Shown here piece after piece: positions 9,616 to 19,139 of a stretch of 64,000 nucleotides of DNA. Within the stretch, counting starts at the first letter, position 1. Each line of letters starts with the position of its first letter. Origin of the DNA: Phototrophicus methaneseepsis. Lineage in GTDB: Bacteria; Chloroflexota; Anaerolineae; Aggregatilineales; Phototrophicaceae. The stretch is taken from positions 124,001-188,000 of the forward strand of contig NZ_CP062983.1 in assembly GCF_015500095.1 (NCBI RefSeq). Reading direction: 5' to 3'. The translations under genes and the position numbers were made by a program. Under the pieces are notes generated by a model, which made no database searches, was not told the origin of the DNA, and was given only the letters and a program-made list of their open reading frames with translations.

Positions 9616-9734
9616 AGAACCCCATGTGCAAGCCATACCTGGCGTCATCTCCCTTGGCTTGTCATCATTCCCGCATACTCTTTATCCCGCAATCTCGCAA
9701 TCTCACAGTAGAATAAGGTAGATTATCAGGTGGT

Positions 9735-12503
9735 GTGAAAAATCAGCACGGGTGGGGCTACGTGACGATACGTATTGGGGACCGTTTTGAACTGAATACA
9801 GAGCCTGCCTATATCCTTGGTGAAGGCGGCATGGGCACGGTATACGAAGGCGTAGACAGCCTGACAGGGCAGAAAGTCGCTATCAAGCGGCTTTCGACGG
9901 AAGTTGTACGCGACCGCCCAGAGACTTTAGAGCGCTTCGCACGAGAGGCGGAAGCCCTGCGTCGGCTCAATCATCCCAATATCGTGGATGTGATCGCAAC
10001 CATCAATGAAGACAATGAGCACTATATCGTCATGGAATATGTGCCCGGTGGTAGCCTGCGAGACATCCTCGACGAGCACGGTCCTTTGCCCTTGCGCCGT
10101 GTGTTGGAAATCGCGCTGGATCTGGCCGATGCCCTGACGCGCGCCCACCGTCTCAAAATCATCCATCGCGACCTGAAACCGGGTAACATCCTCCTCGCAC
10201 AGGATGGCACGCCGCGCTTGACGGATTTCGGCGTGGCACATCTCGATGACAAACCCGATGTGACGCGTACCGGGGCTGTCGTGGGCACCGTCAGCTATTT
10301 ACCGCCAGAAGCGCTTAATGGTCATCCGCTGGATGAGCGCGCCGACATCTGGGGATTTGGCGTGGTGCTGTATGAGATGCTCATTGGTCAGCGACCGTTT
10401 GAAGGCGAAACTGTGACAGCTCGCGTCACAGCGATTCTGACGCACCCTATGCCGGATATGTCTCGCTTGCGTTATGACGTGCCTGTGAGCGTGCAGTCAC
10501 TCATCGGGCGTATGCTGGCGAAAGAACCGACGATGCGCATCAGCAGCGTGCGACAGATCGGCACCGAGTTAGAAAGCATGCTGCACCAGATGGATCGTTC
10601 TACGCAGGTCATCCCACAGATGGGCGGCCCCACAGCAAGCTCTGGCCGTTTCGAAACCACACCAGGGCACCCGTATCAGCCAAATCCTGAAGAAACAGAA
10701 TATGACTTTACGCAGGGTGATGAGGCTGTCACACGCGATATACGCTATGGCGCCCCGAACCCCAGGTTGCAAGTCAGCAACCCGCCAACTGCGGAAACTT
10801 CCTCAACCGAAACCTATACCATCCCACAACCCCAAACGCAGCAGTCCGAGACAGCGCGCCCAGCGAAAAGGCCTCTCAATCTATGGCTGATGGGTGCTGC
10901 GGTGCTGGTGATCGCGGTGGTGGGTATTGCCCTATTTGTGAGCAACCTCTCCAGCGAAGGGGAGACGGACGAAAGCGCGGTGCCTATCGCAGCGACAGGC
11001 CACTATCGCGTCTTATTCGCTGAGCTTGAACCGCTTTCCGGGGCAACTGAACGCGACGTCACTCGCATTCTCGTTGATAGTCTCGAACAACGATATGAAG
11101 TGGCAGATCCTGGCACACACCTCGATATTGTGACCTATCCAAATCCAATCCGCAGTGCGAATGAAGCCATCACGGTTGCAAACCAGGAAAACGCGGCGGT
11201 TGTCATCTGGGGAACCTATGATGACGTTGTCATCCGCCTGGATGTACAGGTGGGCGATGTCTCGCTATTCCCGACGATGCACTTTCCGCGGTCATTGGTA
11301 GAACGTATCGCCAATGTACGTATTGAATTAACGGACCCACAAAACGAGAAAATTGCCCCTTATGTTGCCGGGGTCATGGCTGTACTCCATGCCGCTGATG
11401 GCAACCTCGTGGAGTGGACGCGGATGGTCGCCGCGATGCCTACAGAGACGACCCTAGCACAGGCGGTATCTTCTGTAGCGACCAGCACACATTGCTTCTT
11501 ACAGCAGTATCTTGCCGCGCCGGATGATGCGCTGACGTGCATCAATGCTGCCATTAGCACAGAATCCGGCAATGCCATCCTGTATTGGATGCGCGGTATG
11601 GCGCTGAATCGGCGCTTCTTGATTGAATTTGTCGATGAACGACTACTGCCATCTCACTTGAATTTGATGCGTGACCGCCTGGAGGGCGATTTCAGTACGG
11701 CAAAGCGACTGGGGCCGGATAATTGGGCTATGCCACTCTATACCCAGCTTGATGGGACCTCCGTGGGCAACCGCAAGAACAACCTGACTATCGCCAACAG
11801 CCTGAACGAGATCGAAGCGGCCATTCGACTGCGGCCAAATGATTGGGCACCCCTTTATATCCGGGCAGAACTCGCCTTTAAGAGTGGGGATGTCGCAGGC
11901 GCAAGGATGTACATCAGCCGTGCATTAGCCTCCAACCCGGATGTTACGCTGCCCTATACATCGGCGCTGCTGCTGGCTCTGCGCACAGGCGACTTGCCTG
12001 CCGCAAAAGATTATATTGAGACGATCCTGGCGGAATTCCCGGATACAACCGTATCGAGGCGGTTATTTGATGTGCTCGTGGGCGTCACAATGCCAGAAAG
12101 CCTCGTGCCCGGTGTGGTGAGCAATCTGGTCATCGGCCAGTACGAAGCGGCATCGTCTTTGTTACAGGCCTTTAACGCAGAGGGCAACAGCAGCCCCGGC
12201 TTGTTCGATGGCGATTTCACGCTGATCCTCCTGAGTGGCGTTGCTCAGTGTGGGCAGGGCCATTATGAACAGGCCCAACTCGCCTTCAACAACGTCATTA
12301 ATTTCGACCGCGATTTTATGGTTGCGCGGTTGCTGCGTGCCAGTGCCTACCGCCGACTAGGCGATACAGCACGGGCAGAGAATGACCTCAATGCAGTACG
12401 ACAGAGTGATCAGGCGGAACTGCTGCTACCCTATGCGGACGCTGTAGAAGCGGGCACACTCACCTGCGCCAATATCTTTGAGATTGACGAACTACAGGAC
12501 TAA
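9735..12503 (+). CDS. Transmembrane Ser/Thr protein kinase with extracytoplasmic TPR-like domain
   Basis: The kinase domain spans about residues 15-285: glycine loop GEGGMGTVYEG (29-39), Lys51 in VAIKRL, catalytic HRDLKPGN (Asp146), DFG at DFGVAHL and a PPEAL substrate segment. All key residues are present, so it should be an active PknB-type kinase. A Pro/Thr/Gln-rich juxtamembrane linker follows, then one membrane span at about 381-404 (LMGAAVLVIAVVGIALFV). The remaining ~520 residues lie outside the membrane; their C-terminal half is TPR-like (AIRLRPNDWAPLYIRAELAFKSG; VARLLRASAYRRLGDTARA). It probably transmits an envelope signal to cytoplasmic phosphorylation. The start is GTG 9735; GTG 9762 with GGTGGGG upstream is an alternative. 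Confidence 0.92.
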   Translation: MKNQHGWGYVTIRIGDRFELNTEPAYILGEGGMGTVYEGVDSLTGQKVAIKRLSTEVVRDRPETLERFAREAEALRRLNHPNIVDVIATINEDNEHYIVMEYVPGGSLRDILDEHGPLPLRRVLEIALDLADALTRAHRLKIIHRDLKPGNILLAQDGTPRLTDFGVAHLDDKPDVTRTGAVVGTVSYLPPEALNGHPLDERADIWGFGVVLYEMLIGQRPFEGETVTARVTAILTHPMPDMSRLRYDVPVSVQSLIGRMLAKEPTMRISSVRQIGTELESMLHQMDRSTQVIPQMGGPTASSGRFETTPGHPYQPNPEETEYDFTQGDEAVTRDIRYGAPNPRLQVSNPPTAETSSTETYTIPQPQTQQSETARPAKRPLNLWLMGAAVLVIAVVGIALFVSNLSSEGETDESAVPIAATGHYRVLFAELEPLSGATERDVTRILVDSLEQRYEVADPGTHLDIVTYPNPIRSANEAITVANQENAAVVIWGTYDDVVIRLDVQVGDVSLFPTMHFPRSLVERIANVRIELTDPQNEKIAPYVAGVMAVLHAADGNLVEWTRMVAAMPTETTLAQAVSSVATSTHCFLQQYLAAPDDALTCINAAISTESGNAILYWMRGMALNRRFLIEFVDERLLPSHLNLMRDRLEGDFSTAKRLGPDNWAMPLYTQLDGTSVGNRKNNLTIANSLNEIEAAIRLRPNDWAPLYIRAELAFKSGDVAGARMYISRALASNPDVTLPYTSALLLALRTGDLPAAKDYIETILAEFPDTTVSRRLFDVLVGVTMPESLVPGVVSNLVIGQYEAASSLLQAFNAEGNSSPGLFDGDFTLILLSGVAQCGQGHYEQAQLAFNNVINFDRDFMVARLLRASAYRRLGDTARAENDLNAVRQSDQAELLLPYADAVEAGTLTCANIFEIDELQD

Positions 12504-12540
12504 ACACGGCTGAGCGCCAGTCACGTGGTTATCGTACAGA

Positions 12541-12574
12541 AAAGGCACCAGCCAATTGGCTGGTGCCTTTTGCA
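12541..12574 (+). terminator. Intrinsic terminator of the kinase gene
   Basis: A perfect 30-base palindrome (12541-12570; arms start AAAGGCACCAGCC) lies 38 nt after the kinase stop and runs into TTTT. Because it is symmetrical and preceded by A residues, it may also act on minus-strand transcripts coming from 12669. Confidence 0.85.
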
Positions 12575-12668
12575 TCACGGCGCTTAGGTGATTAGGTGAC
12601 TGTTAGGAGAGGGGAACACTTTGTATATCGCCGTGTGATGCACCCTGGATAGGGCCTTCTCAACAAGG

Positions 12669-13457
12669 CTATACATCAGCGGTTGCGGTTGGCTCAGGCG
12701 TCACAGGGACCATGTTATTGTTACCGTAGCCATTACCGAATGGGCCAGGGCCGAAACCGCGATTGCCACCACGATTGTTGCCACGACTATTGCGCATACC
12801 CCCGCCCAGGCCAGGGAAACGCTGCTGGAAGTGACTGCCAAGGTCTTGCTCAAGCACAGCATCAACGCGTGCAGCGATAACATCTTCATCGACATTGGGG
12901 AACTGCTCAACAGCAGCAGCAATCAATTCATCGCGGACCGTATCGACATTGCCACCATTTTCTTCGATCAATTCAGCCAATGTCTGGCCGTTTGCAATGC
13001 CTTGTTGAATATCTTCAACGGTCAGCCCGGTAATATCCAGCACGTTCTGGATAAGGGTCAGGCCACGGCCATTATTCCACATGCGGCTGCCCAGTTCATG
13101 ATCCATCAAAGCATCGATTCGGCTTGATAGGGCAGCTTCATAACGTCCAAAGCCCAGGTCCAAAAGCTGCTGCTTGACGTCATCCACATCGCCGCCATTT
13201 TCTTCGATCAACTCCGCCAGGGTTTGCCCATTTGCAAAACCCTGCTGAATGTCTTCTAGCGTTAACCCGGTGATTTCCATGACCTGCAACATGAGGCCAT
13301 TACCTGGACCCCCAAACATCATAGCAGGCAGTGTGGTATCGGGAGTTGCCTCTGGTGTATCTTCCGGTTCCGGCGTGGTATCGTCCTGTGCACTGGTGAC
13401 AGCAACGCTGGCGAGCAGTAGGGCAAATACGGTGGTGAAAATCATAAGCTTTTTCAT
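12669..13457 (-). CDS. Secreted protein with duplicated helical domain
   Basis: A clear signal peptide (MKKLMIFTTVFALLLASVAVTSA, cleavage before QDD) precedes a Pro/Glu/Thr linker. Two copies of a ~70-residue helical unit follow (about 52-125 and 133-210). Each contains TGLTxEDIQQG, then ANGQTLAELIEENGG, then a helix ending near a DxxLGS motif. The unit resembles small secreted DUF2680/YckD-like helical domains; this is resemblance by eye. The C-terminus is Gly/Asn/Arg-rich (GNNRGGNRGFGPG) and likely flexible. The start is supported by GGAGG 11 nt upstream. It is monocistronic, convergent with the kinase gene. Function unknown; an envelope structural or regulatory role is only a guess. Confidence 0.82.
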   Translation of the reverse strand: MKKLMIFTTVFALLLASVAVTSAQDDTTPEPEDTPEATPDTTLPAMMFGGPGNGLMLQVMEITGLTLEDIQQGFANGQTLAELIEENGGDVDDVKQQLLDLGFGRYEAALSSRIDALMDHELGSRMWNNGRGLTLIQNVLDITGLTVEDIQQGIANGQTLAELIEENGGNVDTVRDELIAAAVEQFPNVDEDVIAARVDAVLEQDLGSHFQQRFPGLGGGMRNSRGNNRGGNRGFGPGPFGNGYGNNNMVPVTPEPTATADV

Positions 13458-14627
13458 TTGTTAAATACCTCCATCTGTTCCACTTTTGACGCGACATCAT
13501 CCGATAAGTTTCGTCGCGTTTATTCCGTTCATCTTGAGTAAAACAGGGAGTTGTAAGAGAAGTTTACAAGGACTGTAAAATATACGGACGATTTGTAAAG
13601 AATGTGTAAGTTCAATGAAGATGTTGATATTCAGCTATTTGACATACGACTAATAATTTATAGTTAACGATCTCTTGACCAGACCTGCATACCTTCTTCG
13701 CGACTTCTTCATAGCTCTCCTGTATTCTGATAGCGAATTTATCAAAGGCAGCGCAGAGCTATCTGTATGCCTGTTGCACCCTGTGATTATCTTTCTACAC
13801 CTTCTTGTAATCATCTTCCGCTTCATGCAGCCCTGGCCCGAAGACGACGACAATCGGGCCAGGGGTTTCTTCCTGAGCGTTTCTACCTGAGGTCACTAAG
13901 GCATTTTGCAGCACAGGGCTTTTTATCTGCTTGAGGCCGAGCAGGGCAGATACCGCATTCTGTTGTTGGATCTGGTGCCGCAGGCAGGGTAAAAGCACCA
14001 AAAGAGGGCCTATCTGCTGAGTTTTTTGCACGTTCAATAGGGCGGATATACAGGTCAAAACAGGCGGTTTGAGTGGGGTTCATGGCAAGCTCGCCGCTGT
14101 GGTAAGTAGGCTTTTCGCGGGACAAGAAGCTTGCAGTTGATGGCCTACCGGGCTGGCTGGTATCCCAAATAGATTTCCCCAGTTCACACATGATAGCTTG
14201 CTATAAATCCCAAAAATGCCCATTTGCGGCTTATCCCAAAGCCTAACACGTTCTTCTTGGGAAATAATTTGGGATAAGTATCGCCTGCTCTATATAGTCC
14301 CGGTGCATCCCCAGGCATTTTTTATTTCGCCTGAGCACGATATTGGGCGCTTTGCAAGCGCACCAGATTTTCACCTGTCAGAACACCCCTCTGCCCCATA
14401 TGAGCAGTTGCCGAGCCTGAAAAATCAGAATGCTGTCATAAGTGCTAACATAGAAAAAACGCAGCCCATAATTAGGCGACTTATCACGAATTACGACTTC
14501 GTCATACGACTTATCAGGATAAAGCAAATTCTGATAAGTCCGCTACACTTAAATAAACCATCTCAACGACCCTGTAGATGGCCCTGAATGATGCACTGTT
14601 GACATAAAGTCTGAAGCGAGCTGAAAC
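13458..14627. other. Gene-free 1.2 kb region with CTTATC/TTATCCCAAA repeats
   Basis: I see no convincing gene here. The first ~250 bases are AT-rich and contain the promoter region of the minus-strand secreted protein. From 14160 to 14540 the motif (C)TTATC recurs in both orientations. CTTATCCCAAA (14230-14240) faces TTTGGGATAAG (14268-14278). GACTTATCAG (14508-14517) faces CTGATAAGTC (14531-14540), with a further GACTTATCA at about 14479. Short frames in the middle lack codon bias and recognisable motifs. The right end leads into the VOC gene. Confidence 0.6.
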
Positions 14628-15347
14628 ATGTTCTTAGGCGATTCTGTGCAGCTTACCCTGACGACAAGGCATTTAGAGGCCTCCCTGGCCTTCTACAAAA
14701 AACTGAGCTGGCGCGTCCTAGACGCTGCCGACGACGAAGCCACATTGACGGATGGCAACCTCAACTTGCATCTGATCGTTGATGACGAAGCGCCCTCGCC
14801 AATGCTGGCTTATTATGGCAGCGATATTGCCGAAGTCCGCGAACGCTTTAACCCGGAGAAGATCAAGCGCAAAGGCTCGGCCACAGGGCGCGCCGCTTTT
14901 ACCTCTCCGAACGGGCTGGCTATCGCTATTAACGAGCGCAAGGCCAAATTCCCGATGCCAGACGGCACGCCCAACAGCCGGCAACCCCTCAGCATCCTGG
15001 GCCACCTGGGCGAGTTCAGCTTGCCTGTGAACAAGATCGTCCCGGCGGTTAACTTCTGGAGTAAGCTGGGCTATGAACCTTTAAACAGTGCCCAGATACC
15101 CCACCCTTACGCCATCCTCAGCGATGGACTTTTCGTCCTTGGCTTGCATGAGAGTACGACGATGCTGATGGCACTGGCTTATTTTTCGCCGGATATGGCC
15201 TCTCGCATCCTCCTGGTGGAATCTGCCGGGGTGGAGATCCGCCCTTTGATGCAAACAGATGCCGTCCGCATTGAGAACGCCGCCTTTATCTCGCCAGAAG
15301 GCCTGACTTTTCTGCTGTTTACCGGGGAGCCGTTCCTCAACTCATAA
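14628..15347 (+). CDS. VOC (glyoxalase/bleomycin-resistance) superfamily protein, two modules
   Basis: The 239 residues fold naturally into two vicinal-oxygen-chelate modules. The first begins VQLTLTTRHLEASLAFYKKLSWRV and ends near FTSPNGLAIAINE; the second begins LGEFSLPVNKIVPAVNFWSKLGYEP and ends FISPEGLTFLLFTGE. The beta-alpha-beta-beta-beta pattern and the 'xFYKKLxW' and 'FWSKLGYE' helix starts are typical. VOC proteins include metal-dependent lyases, dioxygenases and drug-binding proteins; metal ligands are not obvious here, so it could be a non-catalytic binder. It is a single gene whose upstream region carries paired CTTATC inverted repeats that may be operators. Confidence 0.75.
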   Translation: MFLGDSVQLTLTTRHLEASLAFYKKLSWRVLDAADDEATLTDGNLNLHLIVDDEAPSPMLAYYGSDIAEVRERFNPEKIKRKGSATGRAAFTSPNGLAIAINERKAKFPMPDGTPNSRQPLSILGHLGEFSLPVNKIVPAVNFWSKLGYEPLNSAQIPHPYAILSDGLFVLGLHESTTMLMALAYFSPDMASRILLVESAGVEIRPLMQTDAVRIENAAFISPEGLTFLLFTGEPFLNS

Positions 15348-15401
15348 TCCCTTGTGAGGCGGGGTTTCTTCATTTGGGATGCGCTTATTGGCATTAAAAA
15401 C

Positions 15402-15433
15402 AAAAAGGCGTGCTTAGTCGAGCACGCCTTTGC
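15402..15433 (-). terminator. Intrinsic terminator for the minus-strand secreted protein gene
   Basis: An 11-bp perfect stem (AAAGGCGTGCT at 15404-15414 and AGCACGCCTTT at 15421-15431) with a 6-nt loop. Read on the minus strand it continues into TTTTTGTTTTTA, a strong U-tract. Read on the plus strand the tail is weak, but it may also stop transcripts from the VOC gene. Confidence 0.85.
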
Positions 15434-15517
15434 CTTTCGGCTGGTCTCACCAGGGCTTCGCGGTAGGCTTGGGATGGGGGAAACCGCGCTGCCCTGGGTG
15501 ATGTTGTTTGTTATGTC

Positions 15518-16219
15518 TTACTCTTCGCGGGTGGTCACGCGGCCATCGAACGGCAGGTTGAAGATCATGACGGAGGTTTTGCCATCAGGCTTGCGAACCA
15601 TCAACTGATATTCACCGGAGGTCAGCTTGTACAGGCGGTAGTTGTCGCTGTCGGCGCTGTAAACCAGGGTGTTGACGTCGACCTGTTCCGGCATGGCTTC
15701 GATTGCGGAAGCCGGGACGTTCAGGGCTAGACCACCATCTGCCGCCCAAACCTGGAGCGTGTTACCATGTTCGGTCTCGTTGACGTATGCTGCAAAGTTA
15801 TCGCCACCGCAGGTCTTACCATTCAGGCGACCATCGCTGCTGCAGGTAAAGCCTTCGATTGTCGCGGCGGTTGAGCTAGCGGAACCACTCCATGTGGCAT
15901 CAGCATTGCTGTTGCTGCTGTACAGGTTCAGGAAGATGCGCGCACCTTCTTCAACACCCATGCTGTAGCCGAAGCTCTTGCCGACGGTGCCGTTGCTGGC
16001 GCCAAAGCTTGTGAAGACCAGTTCTGTATCGGTGTTGTAGTTGGTGACATAAGCGTACATGGTGCCGGAGCAGCCAGAAGCGTCGAAGCTGAATGAGATA
16101 TTGTTCGTACCGGCGCTAACCTGGTTGAGGCTGATGTTGCAGCTCTGGGCCTGTGCACTCAGGGCAAAACCGAAGATCATTGTTAAGGTCAGGATGAGGC
16201 TGATTGTGAACCGTTTCAT
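15518..16219 (-). CDS. Secreted hypothetical protein, 233 aa
   Basis: A signal peptide (MKRFTISLILTLTMIFGFALSAQA, cleavage before QSC) is followed by a Ser/Thr/Asn-rich, strand-forming region. That region contains paired cysteines (CNIS..., DASGCSGT, FTCSSDGRLNGKTCGG) that probably form disulfides. The C-terminal ~70 residues (DGGLALNVPASAIEAMPEQV; YRLYKLTSGEYQLMVRKPDGKTSVMIFNLPFDG) look like a second beta domain. I recognise no family. AAGGAG upstream of the ATG supports the start, and a strong terminator follows at 15402-15433, so the gene is monocistronic. A surface or extracellular role is inferred from the export signal only. Confidence 0.78.
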   Translation of the reverse strand: MKRFTISLILTLTMIFGFALSAQAQSCNISLNQVSAGTNNISFSFDASGCSGTMYAYVTNYNTDTELVFTSFGASNGTVGKSFGYSMGVEEGARIFLNLYSSNSNADATWSGSASSTAATIEGFTCSSDGRLNGKTCGGDNFAAYVNETEHGNTLQVWAADGGLALNVPASAIEAMPEQVDVNTLVYSADSDNYRLYKLTSGEYQLMVRKPDGKTSVMIFNLPFDGRVTTREE

Positions 16220-16689
16220 GTGAGTGTCTCCTTGATATTCTTTAATTGTGGCTTCGTTGTCGCCACAAGTTGTTTTTGTGCTTACACAATTAAATATAGG
16301 CTCATTTAGTCGTTTCTACAATTAAGATAACTACGTGAAATCAATCAAAATTTATTCTTTCATGCTATATTAGGGCCTAAAATGCTACGTATTTCTACGT
16401 AATTTCGCAGGAAACGCCCATTTTGCACCCTGAATATGGCTTAAGTTGGCCTTTCTTCCGTAAAGAATGAAGCGTGTCAAGCAAGTAAAATTAATGGAGA
16501 AAGCCTGTTCTTAATGATGTAATGCATTAAGGCTGTTATACGAGGTGTTATAAAAAGGGACTTAAAGCTTAAGAGGTGTACCCGCAAGTTTATTGAGAGA
16601 TAGGCCAGCTACCCTAAAGTGACCGTACGAAAGCTGTCTCTTTAATGAAGCGCAGCAAGGACGTACAATGGATAGCAGGAGGGATGATC
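16220..16689. other. AT-rich intergenic region between divergent genes
   Basis: This 470-base gap separates the divergent secreted-protein and sbcD genes and should hold both promoters. A short element of the form TACGTRWWTTC occurs around 16333 (ACTACGTGAAAT), 16385 and 16396 (two tandem TACGTA copies). It could be an operator. No small gene or RNA was recognised. Confidence 0.45.
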
Positions 16690-17997
16690 ATGGCTAAACG
16701 CAAAACGACCCCCAAAACCGCAGAGACAAAGCCGACGCCAGAGGCGGCTGCCAACGCGATACGCGTCCTGCATTTTGCGGATGTGCATATCGGTATGGAA
16801 AATTATGGGCGCACAGATGGCGAGACAGGCCTGAGCAGCCGCGTGGTCGATTTTTTGCGCCGTATGGAAGAAATGATTGATTACGCGCGCGAAAATGATG
16901 TCGATCTGATTATCTTCGCCGGGGATGCCTTCAAGACGCGCGCGCCCAGCCCCACCTACCAGCGCGAATTCGCCTGGCGCATCCGTGACCTGGCAGAACT
17001 CGCCCCGGTAGTGATGCTGGTTGGCAACCACGATCTACCACCTAATGCGGTAAAGGCCAGCAGCATCGAGATTTACGATACGCTGGATGTGCCCAATGTG
17101 CGCGTGGCACAGGAATATACCGTCTTTAAGATGGAGACCAAGCGCGGCCCCGTCATCATTGGCACAGCCCCTTACCCGATGCGCGCCCGCATGTTACAGC
17201 ATATACGATCCAGCCAGAAGACGATCCGCGAAGTAGACGACCTGCTGGAAGAACAACTCAATCACATATTAGAAGACCTGGCCGTCCAGGCAGACGAGCT
17301 TGACCCTGATAATGAAATTCCGCGTTTGCTCACAGGGCACTTTACCGTGCGTGGGGCCATTTTAGGCAGCGAGCGCAGTGTGATGCTGGGCCGCGACGTA
17401 CAAGTTTCGATTGGTCTACTGGCAGACCCGCGTTGGGATTACGTCGCTATGGGGCATATTCATAAATGGCAGGACCTCACGCTTGACCGAGAAGATGCCC
17501 CGCCTGTGGTCTATAGTGGCAGCCTGGAACGGATTGATTTTGGCGAGGAAGGCGACGACAAAGGGTATATGTGGGTCTCTCTGGCGCGCAATGCAACAGT
17601 TTATGAGCGCAAGGCGGTAACAGCACGCCCCATGATGACGCTGCGCATCGACTGTCGCACAGACAAGCTACCCACCCAGACCGTACTGCGCGAAATCAAG
17701 AAGTTTGATCTCAATGAAGCCATCGTACGCATCCATGTGCAGCTCACGCCGCAGACGGACGCCCTGCTCAATGACGCCCGCATCCGTGAAGCTCTACGAG
17801 AAGCGGGGACGTTCCATATTGCAGGCATCCGGCGGGACGTGGAACGAGCCTATCGCACGCGGTTGGATAGCAACCCGGAGCAACTCACCCATGAGCAGTT
17901 GCTAGAGCAGTACTTGCATATGCGCGATATGGACCCGGCCTACCGGAATGAGATTATCGAGGCAGGCAATAAGATTATCCACGACGAAGCAGATTGA
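16690..17997 (+). CDS. sbcD: DNA repair exonuclease SbcD (Mre11-like nuclease subunit)
   Basis: The protein shows the calcineurin-like phosphoesterase motifs of SbcD/Mre11: HFADVHIG, IIFAGDAFK, MLVGNHD, LLTGHFTV and AMGHIHKWQ. It also has the YSGSLERIDFGEE segment typical of the family, and a C-terminal capping domain. With the SMC-like ATPase SbcC it forms a Mn-dependent nuclease that opens hairpins and blocked DNA ends. The length (435 residues) is normal. I chose the ATG at 16690 because AGGAGGG ends 6 nt before it; the frame extends to 16645. The usual partner sbcC is not next to it: the following gene is on the other strand. Confidence 0.9.
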   Translation: MAKRKTTPKTAETKPTPEAAANAIRVLHFADVHIGMENYGRTDGETGLSSRVVDFLRRMEEMIDYARENDVDLIIFAGDAFKTRAPSPTYQREFAWRIRDLAELAPVVMLVGNHDLPPNAVKASSIEIYDTLDVPNVRVAQEYTVFKMETKRGPVIIGTAPYPMRARMLQHIRSSQKTIREVDDLLEEQLNHILEDLAVQADELDPDNEIPRLLTGHFTVRGAILGSERSVMLGRDVQVSIGLLADPRWDYVAMGHIHKWQDLTLDREDAPPVVYSGSLERIDFGEEGDDKGYMWVSLARNATVYERKAVTARPMMTLRIDCRTDKLPTQTVLREIKKFDLNEAIVRIHVQLTPQTDALLNDARIREALREAGTFHIAGIRRDVERAYRTRLDSNPEQLTHEQLLEQYLHMRDMDPAYRNEIIEAGNKIIHDEAD

Positions 17998-18026
17998 TAC
18001 TCGGTAAGCCAAAGCCTTGATGCCTG

Positions 18027-19139
18027 TTAAGGCGTCGCATCTTGGGGCATATCGCAATCTGTGCAGGTGATGGATCCAACCACTTCACCATGCGCAAGCT
18101 GCGTCACCCAATCGACGAAAGGCACGCCTTCCACAGTGTAGGTGTAGAACTCTGGTCGCAATAAGATGGTGTGCAGTTCTCCCGGCGCGGTATACGTAGC
18201 GAAGTTATCAATCTCCGCCTCAATATCGGCATAATTTTTCAGCATAAGATCGTACATATCCGGGATCACAAGGCCACCTAAGGAGAGGAAAGCCGCCTGC
18301 ACATCATCATAGGCGGCGTTGTACTGGCTAAAACTGATCTCTGGATACGCTGCGCCTACCCTGCGATAGAGCATCTCAAAGTTCATTGAGCCCAGGCGGA
18401 TGCCATCGAACAAGTCGGTGAGAATATCCATCGTGCCCCAGGCCCTAAAGACCATCGCCGCCAATACATGGTTACGATAACCACCACCTGCGTCACCAAG
18501 TTGCTCGATGCGCGCATCGGGGTAAGCTTCTGCGATGAACTGCGTGTAAAACGGCGTAGGGATCGCCCCGGCGCTGCTACCTGTGACAAAGACCGTACTC
18601 GGCTGTTGGAAGTTGGCAAATGTCCAATCCAACACAGCGCTGGCATTAACGAAGCCCTTGTGCTGGATGGTGAATGATTCCGTGACATCGCTGCTGTAAG
18701 TCGCCACCTGATTTCCCAGGAACACATCCCCCGTACAATAAGGCATGAAGACGACGTTATAGCTTGCAAAAGGGTTCTGCGGATTATCAAATTCAAAGAT
18801 GCCGGAATCCGGCGGCGTATCATCCTCATCAACGTAAGGATCATAAGAAGGGTTGGCGTGAATATCACAGATCGCTCCGAACCAGCATGCACCGCCGCCC
18901 TGGAAGTAAATCATCAATTCGTCGCTAGCTTCTACGGCTGGGCGCACGAAGAAAGCGTAAGGATCCCCCAGGGCGCAAATCGTCTCGCCACCCGGCATAA
19001 TCTGGGTCCAGGTGCCCGGTTCCAGGTCATCCCAAGTAAGAGGAGCACCCTGCGCTGCGTTAGACTGCGCCAGGGCGTGACCACTCCATAAAGGCATCAC
19101 AAAACAGAACAGCACCAGGGTAAAAATGAGTTTCTTCAT
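18027..19139 (-). CDS. Secreted pectin-acetylesterase-family hydrolase
   Basis: A signal peptide (MKKLIFTLVLFCFVMPLWSGHALA) is followed by a domain with the features of the pectin acetylesterase/Notum family. These are an oxyanion-loop motif FQGGGACWFG, a Cys-containing VFMPYCTGDVFLGN block, the nucleophile elbow VFVTGSSAGAIPTPF, and an Asp-rich QLGDAGGGYRN segment. The family removes acetyl or acyl esters from polysaccharides; the substrate here is unknown, but rhamnose and uronate catabolism genes elsewhere in the window would fit plant or exopolysaccharide use. I chose the ATG at 19139 at the signal peptide; the frame extends a few codons to a TTG at 19157. It is convergent with sbcD. Confidence 0.85.
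   Translation of the reverse strand: MKKLIFTLVLFCFVMPLWSGHALAQSNAAQGAPLTWDDLEPGTWTQIMPGGETICALGDPYAFFVRPAVEASDELMIYFQGGGACWFGAICDIHANPSYDPYVDEDDTPPDSGIFEFDNPQNPFASYNVVFMPYCTGDVFLGNQVATYSSDVTESFTIQHKGFVNASAVLDWTFANFQQPSTVFVTGSSAGAIPTPFYTQFIAEAYPDARIEQLGDAGGGYRNHVLAAMVFRAWGTMDILTDLFDGIRLGSMNFEMLYRRVGAAYPEISFSQYNAAYDDVQAAFLSLGGLVIPDMYDLMLKNYADIEAEIDNFATYTAPGELHTILLRPEFYTYTVEGVPFVDWVTQLAHGEVVGSITCTDCDMPQDATP

Noticed and set aside
13640-14200. Short open frames on both strands in the 13.5-14.6 kb gap
   Set aside because: No ribosome-binding sites, motifs or codon bias; overlapping frames on both strands look equally poor.
14206-14280. TTATCCCAAA copies as DnaA boxes and a replication origin
   Set aside because: They differ from the TTATCCACA consensus, and no dnaA or dnaN gene is near.
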